From contig CAJNOI010000158.1 in the NCBI GenBank assembly GCA_905250115.1, forward strand, positions 133,647-197,646: a stretch of 64,000 nt of DNA, read 5' to 3'. Shown here piece after piece: positions 58,489 through 64,000 of this stretch. Made by a program: the position numbers and the translations under genes. Source of the DNA: Adineta steineri. Taxonomy: Eukaryota > Rotifera > Eurotatoria > Adinetida > Adinetidae. The notes beneath the pieces were generated by a model. That model ran no database searches. It was not told the DNA's origin and saw only the letters and a program-made list of their open reading frames with translations. Position 1 is the stretch's first letter; each line of letters opens with the position of its first letter.

Positions 58489-59642
58489 TTAAATAAATAT
58501 ATATGACGAAGCATTTTCATATTGAAAATTAACAAGTTTTTTTTGATATTGACGAACAGATGGATGATCTGCAGGAAATGTAGCTTGTGCTATATCACGA
58601 GCACGATAAAAATATGGAAATGCTTTTGAATATTTCTTTTCTTTTAAATGAACACAACCAATATTATAATAGGATTTAGCCATTTCGGAATAATCTGGTG
58701 AATGAGTTTTATAACAAATAGAAATAGCTTTTTCGTAACATGATAAAGCTTTCGTATGTTCATTCATATGTAAATAGGTTAAACCAATACTATTGTAATA
58801 ATTAATTAGAATATTATTATCAAAAGGAATATTTTTTTTACGAATTTTTAATGCATTTTCATAAGATGAAAGAGCTTTGGAATATTCTTTCATTTCAAAA
58901 TATACATTACCAATATTTTTATATGAAATAGCGATTGTTGAATAATTAGAAGAAAATATTTTTTGTTTGATTTCAAGTGCTTTTTGATGAGATAAAAGTG
59001 CTTTGGAATAAGAACCCATTGCTAAATATGTCAGACCAATATTATTATATAAAGTAGTTAAATATGGATGATTTAATAATAGAGCATTTTGATAAAGTTG
59101 AATTGCTTTCTCATAATATGAAAGTGCTTCAGAATAATTTCCCATGTAATAATATAGTAAACCAATACTGCTATGAATTGTACCTAGAACTAAATGATTC
59201 GAAGATAATGTTTTTGTATAAATTGAAAGTGCCTTTCGATATAATGAAAGTGCCTTGGGACGTTCTCCTAAATTCATGTAGACTGTAGCTAGATTATGAT
59301 AGGACGTACCTATATGTGGATGATTTAATGGAAATGTTGTTAAATTAATTTTCAAAGCTTCTTTGTATTCTTTCAGTGCTTTTGAATATTTGCCCATACT
59401 ATTATAAACTGAACCAATATTATTATGTGAATTAGCTAAGAATGGATGATTTTCAGGAAGAATTTTACGACGAAGTTCAAATGCTTTTTCATGATATAAT
59501 AATGCTTTTGGATAATCACCTAGTTTATTAAGAAGTAAACCAATATGTCCATAAGATTGTGCTAAATCAGAATGATTTGATGGAAGAATATCTTCCATAA
59601 TAGCATGTGATTTATTGTAAAATATAAGTGCTTTAGAATATT
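58489..59642 (-). CDS. TPR-array protein (kinesin-light-chain-like repeats), 5' end lost in gap
   Basis: At least nine 42-residue tetratricopeptide repeats run end to end, each with a form of NNIGxxYxxMGxYSKALxxYEKAL and a linker xxxLPxNHP. The frame ends at 58489 and is cut upstream by the N block; what lies beyond is unknown. Arrays of this type are protein-binding scaffolds. In bdelloids such arrays often sit behind another domain, so the missing N-terminus may carry the functional domain. The repeats are regular and intact, which fits an expressed gene. Confidence 0.8.
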
Positions 59643-59742
59643 NNNNNNNNNNNNNNNNNNNNNNNNNNNNNNNNNNNNNNNNNNNNNNNNNNNNNNNNNN
59701 NNNNNNNNNNNNNNNNNNNNNNNNNNNNNNNNNNNNNNNNNN
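59643..59742. other. Assembly gap (100 N)
   Basis: Exactly 100 N, the usual scaffold placeholder, so the true length is unknown. It removes the 5' end of the TPR gene and perhaps a 3' exon of the espin-like gene. Confidence 0.95.
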
Positions 59743-59938
59743 AAGCATTAAATAAATATCTATTTCAATATATGTATTCCCATACGTTAGTCATGCAAAA
59801 TAGTGAGAAAAACAAATATATAAATTGTTCATGATTTGTTTATTATTATTTTTTTTGGATAAATATTTTTACCTACCATTGAATTTTATCTTTAAAGAAT
59901 AGAAAAAAACATATTTGATTATTTTGATTTATTTTAAC

Positions 59939-61892
59939 TTACTGTATTTCGTGTAGGAATGCTTCTGATGAGATATTACCCATTTTAAGCCATGGTGCAT
60001 AAGTTTGTGATGGTAATTTTGATCGACGTCGATTTTGATTTTGTAGATTAATAGAACCCATACTATGCATAAGAACATTAGTATTACCATCAGTAGTTGT
60101 TGTTGGACCACGTCTAACTGCTTCATATTCATCGACACGAGCACGAAGTTCAGAAATATCAAAACGTGGATTTATTATTTTTTTTGGTAATGTAAAATCA
60201 CTATTAGTAGAAAGATCTTTTACTATCTCATTTTCATTAGCTTGATTCGATGCATCATTACGAGTAACATGAGGTTTTTTAACAACTAATCGTACAATAG
60301 TTGCGTTTTCTAATTGAATTTTTTTACTATTTGCGGAAGCATTTTGTGAAGGTAATGAAGATTTTTCATGAAGACGAAGTGAATTAGCAAGTGACGAAAA
60401 ACCGTAATGATTTGCTAAATCAATTGGTGTTAATTGAGAGTTATTGCATGTTATTACAGAGCAACCACCACGTTCTACTAGTATAGCACATATACTTTGA
60501 TGACCATTTTCCGCTGCCTACAATTAAAAGTGAAGAAAATTTGAAAATCTATAATTTTATAGAACATTAATTATTCCGTTTAATATATGAAACTTGTGGT
60601 TTCTCATGTCTTATTACAATTATAAATTAATGAGAAAAAAAATTGAAGGTTAAGTCCTTGAGAAGCGGCTGGTGTAGATGACTCAAGGAAAATATGTAGT
60701 AACAATTACAAACATGAGATAAATGAATGAATTAAAATGACTAGGAAGTAAAAGATTATCAGATGAATGTCATATATAGATATATTAATCTTATAAAGAC
60801 TTTTTACTAACCACATGTAATGGAGTATTTCCATGGCTTGATTTAGTAATACGAGCACCTTTTTCTAATAAGTAAATTAAAATATCTTCACTATTATTTG
60901 CAGCTGCATAATGAAGAGGAGTATTATTCATATAATCAATATCATCAACATTAGCATTTAATTTCTCTACCTAGAAAATAGAATATATATATCTTCTCGT
61001 TCATTACAAAAAAAAATAATTCTTACCAGCCATTGCACTATATGAAGATGTGCACTTTGACAAGCTAAAATAAAATTTAAAAATATTTGAATAAAAATAT
61101 AAGTAAATTTTATTAACCAGCATGTAAACAATTTAAACCATTTTCATCTCGTAATTTAAAATTAGCTCCATGTGATGATAAAATTTTAACTAGATCTATT
61201 GAACCATATTGACAAGCAAGATAAAGTGGTGTTAATAAAGTACTTGTTTGTTCATTAACTGTATCTGGTGCAGTAGTTAATAATAATTTCAGACAATCTT
61301 TATGACCAGATAAAGCTGCATAATGAATTGGTTGAAAACCATTATAGGATCGTATACGAGGATCAGCTGATTCATGTTCAAGTAAATAATGAAGTGTTCT
61401 TATTGAACCATAAGCAGCGGCTAATAGAAAAAAATAAATTAGATTTCAAAAGTAACAAACTTTTCTTTTACCAAGGTGTAATGGTGTATTTCCTTGTTCA
61501 TCTTTAACATTCCAACGAAGTTTTTGAGATAAACTTTGTCTATTATTATTATTTTTATCATTTAATTGATCATAATGAAATATATAATGAAGTGTTTGAA
61601 CTTGATCACAAACAGCAGCATCATGTGCACATGTTGCAGCAAGTTCTGTACGTAATTGACTAATATCCAAATGTTTTTTTTCAATTAAATATTCTAAAAT
61701 ATGTATATGTCCATATCGTGCAGCATAATGAACAAGTGTTGCATGTTGTTCATCACGTATTGATTCAATATCTATTGTTGTTAATGGATTTAAATAATCT
61801 TGTAATGTTTGTAAATCACCTTGTTCACAAGCTGCAAATAAAATAAAATTTTCATTCTCTGGTAATCGATTTATTCCTTTTGCTAATGCCAT
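59939..61892 (-). CDS. Espin-like ankyrin-repeat protein
   Basis: Five exons (61892-61472, 61420-61118, 61064-61027, 60970-60812, 60517-59939) give 499 residues; introns are 51-56 bp except one of 294. Ankyrin repeats fill residues ~15-330: HATLVHYAARYGHIHILEYL, AATCAHDAA, GNTPLHLAAAYGS, GFQPIHYAALSGH, TPLYLACQYGS, NTPLHYAAANN, NTPLHVAAENGH. The early pair H-x-A-AR and AxCAHDAA resembles espins, actin-bundling proteins of microvilli and stereocilia. The rest is low-complexity with no proline-rich or WH2 motif seen. The frame ends GAAATACAGTAA, but CAGTAAGT is also a good splice donor, and an exon starting at a GAAATAG acceptor near 59758 would be open into the gap, so the real C-terminus may be missing. 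Confidence 0.72.
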
Positions 61893-62993
61893 TGAAAGGA
61901 ATTTTACATTTTATCTAGAAAGAAAGAAAAAAAGAAATGAGACTAATAGACAAACTTTTCTCTTGTCGTTTCTTATCAAATGTTGAATTCTTTGTTTCTT
62001 ACACTACTAATCAATTGATTAATTCTGTCATAAAAAGAAGTAACAGAAATTTTATGTCTATACGTTAAGATACATAAAATAAATAGATGTGTGTATATAT
62101 ATTCTTTTTTTTTTTACATTTATTCAAGGTTATGAAAATGAAACCAAAGTTTTTATCTATACTTCGAACTCTTCTTATCTATCTTTTGTCATCGATGTCT
62201 TTACTCTTCAAATTCAAGTACAATCAAAAAAAAAAAGTAAAAACGAAACTCACAAAAAAAAAATATCGTGATCTCAAAGCTAGATTTACATATTAATCTA
62301 TGTTGAAGATTATGAAAGAAGTATCTAAAAAGGAAATAATTCAAATATTACAAGAATACCTGTGTAATGATTCATTCTAAGACGGAAAATATCAGGTATA
62401 GTCTTATTTTAAAGAACATCCACTGAATACAACAGACGATAGAGGACTCTAATGTTAGAAAATAAGGAAAAAGAAAGAAGAAAGAATGAGTATAGATTGT
62501 TTTACTGTGAAGAGAAAAAAAGAATCATCATTGTTCTCTTATAATATTGACATTATTTGTCTTCTTATACGGTTACTGTGGTTAACTTATGATAAGCAAT
62601 GTTAGAAACAGTATAAAAACAATTATTCATTTTATGATGACATACTTCTCTTTTTTTTCAAGTATTTTACAATTATTATCTAAGGAAGTCAAAGTTCTTC
62701 CGAGAGATTTCTTTTATGGAAAAGTCATTTTGATTTATATCTATATCCTTATCATTGTTAAATAATAATAATATATCAATTACTCAAAGAAAATAAATAA
62801 TTGATCAAGATTGATATAGGACAAATTGTCAAGCTCTTTTGTTCTAAATTCTTTCTTTGAATTTTTATGATTAATCAATAATCTGAGTTCTTCATTTAGT
62901 TTTTAATATTTTATTACTTACAATATACGAAATGAAATATGTTGCCTAGACAACCTTGAAATACAACAATTCATATAGATTAATCTTATCAGA
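61893..62993. other. 1.1-kb intergenic between divergent genes
   Basis: Upstream of the espin-like gene (minus) and the DOT1-like gene (plus). AT-rich; the overlapping open frames at 62087-62296 are Lys/Phe-rich low complexity. Nothing recognised. Confidence 0.5.
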
Positions 62994-64000
62994 AGTATAT
63001 ATCATGGAATTTGTTAATATTTTTTTCTTTCAAATATAAGATTTATTTTAGTGTCATATTCTATTCGACTTCTTAGTCCCATAGACAAGTCATATGCATA
63101 TATTGATGTTTACTGGGTAAATTTTATTTGTAATAACTGATTTTCTTCGATTAGAAATTATTTAGAATGATATAAATTCAACAAATAATATTATTCAGAT
63201 AATTAAGTCAGCATTCGATTTTTGTTAAATAATTTAATCTTTTTACAAAAATTAGATTTGCTTGTGAATCAACACCTGAACTTCGAACAATATCACAAAA
63301 AACATTATTACGCACACATATTGATCTTAATGAGTAAAATCAATATTAATTTAAATTTCGTTTACTTTGTTATATATGTATAGTTTAACAATAATAAAAG
63401 CATATGCTGAAGCTTATAATCAAATTGTTAATAATATTTTATCAAATAAAAAACATCATAAAATATCTTCACGTGAACATCTTCGTTTAATTTTAAAATT
63501 ATCTTCACAAACACAAAATCAATCAACAGTAAACCCAAAACTTCTAACGAATGAATATTCATTTGATTTAATTGATGAATTATTAACGAAATTTTCACTA
63601 AGATCTGATGATATATTTATTCATCTTGATTGTTCTTATAGTCATGTATTATTACAAATAGCTGCAATGATTTCATGTAAAAAAATTATTGGAATAGAAA
63701 ATAATTCATCAATTAAGGTAGATTAAATGAAAATATTTACGATAGAAAATTCTTTTTAGAAAATTGAAGAAAATTTTCGGTTTTGGATGAAATGGTTTGG
63801 TAAAAGTTATAGCGATTTTCAAGTAAGAATAGATTCTAGGATTTCATAGTCGTATCTTTCTTGTTTAGATAATTGAAGGAGATTTTTTTGATAAAAATTT
63901 CCGATCAATACTCAAATCTGGGAAGTATGAGAAATATTTTTTCATCGATAATTATTTATTTGTATTAGTGTTATTTTTGTTAATAATAAAACATTTTCCA
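62994..64000 (+). CDS. DOT1-like histone H3K79 methyltransferase homologue with degenerate SAM motif (3' incomplete)
   Basis: Exons 62994, 63052-63116, 63166-63206, 63256-63333, 63384-63717, 63760-63822 and from 63869 splice in frame (introns 43-57 bp) and follow DOT1 order: LLSPID near the start, NIIQIIKFACESTPELR (compare HEIIETIRWVCEEIPDLK in human DOT1L), YSFDLIDELL, then FRFWMKWFGKSY, EGDFFDKNFR and FIDNYLF. DOT1 enzymes methylate nucleosomal H3 without a SET domain. The glycine-rich SAM loop (DLGSGVGQV in human) reads HLDCSYSHV here, losing the Asp and all three Gly, while the later Glu (GIENN) and GDF survive. It may be a pseudoenzyme. The start codon appears split: A at 62994, TG at 63052. 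The gene leaves the window at the right edge. Confidence 0.75.

Noticed and set aside
1-64000. tRNA, rRNA and CRISPR features
   Set aside because: No sequence with a recognisable tRNA arm pattern, rRNA block or spaced direct-repeat array was found by eye; a tRNAscan-SE or Infernal run would settle the RNA genes.

Overview
This window is animal nuclear DNA. It is AT-rich, most introns are about 45-60 bp with GT..AG ends, and several genes are animal-specific (DOCK, NFATC2IP, CFAP251, espin and DOT1-like). The gene mix suggests a bdelloid rotifer: tandem F-box paralogues, B-box/beta-propeller and NHL families, an arginine ADP-ribosyltransferase (ART) fused to NHL repeats, TPR arrays, two-membrane-segment ectodomain proteins and a divergent GPCR. 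Scattered TGTGGG-like motifs resemble the telomere repeat reported for bdelloids. The species assignment is inference. No rRNA, tRNA, CRISPR array or bacterial operon was seen.

Layout. 0-5.4 kb (minus): the 5' end of a DOCK6/7/8-type gene and two tandem F-box genes. 5.4-9 kb: gene-poor, with two inverted-repeat elements. 9-12.8 kb (plus): a divergent P2C-type P-ATPase. 13.1-19.4 kb: an NFATC2IP-like gene and a CFAP251 gene, divergent from a 308-bp shared upstream region. 22-27 kb: a B-box/propeller gene, a secreted propeller gene and a BTB-TLDc gene. 28.4-33.1 kb (minus): a duplicated family of ectodomain membrane proteins with pseudogene fragments. 34.4-41.9 kb: RING/TRAF zinc finger, GNAT, a four-TM protein, a nonsense-interrupted GPCR, and a B-box/NHL gene. 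44.1-45.5 kb: a two-TM protein whose frame is crossed by a stop codon. 47.4-52.1 kb: ART fused to NHL through two long introns. 53.2-58.3 kb: another B-box gene and a multi-exon gene built on a DDE-transposase-like core. 58.5-61.9 kb (minus): a TPR array cut by a 100-N gap, and an espin-like ankyrin gene. 63-64 kb (plus): a DOT1-like methyltransferase with a degraded SAM-binding motif, running off the edge.

The genes do not form one pathway. Recurring themes are duplication and exon shuffling (one NHL cassette, with its flanks, sits behind a B-box in one gene and behind an ART domain in another), small inverted-repeat elements between genes and in introns, and about a dozen short palindromes with a telomere-like G-rich arm followed by a C-rich arm, none of them in a coding exon. 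Many ORFs were joined across introns by reading splice sites by eye; no transcript or database evidence was available.
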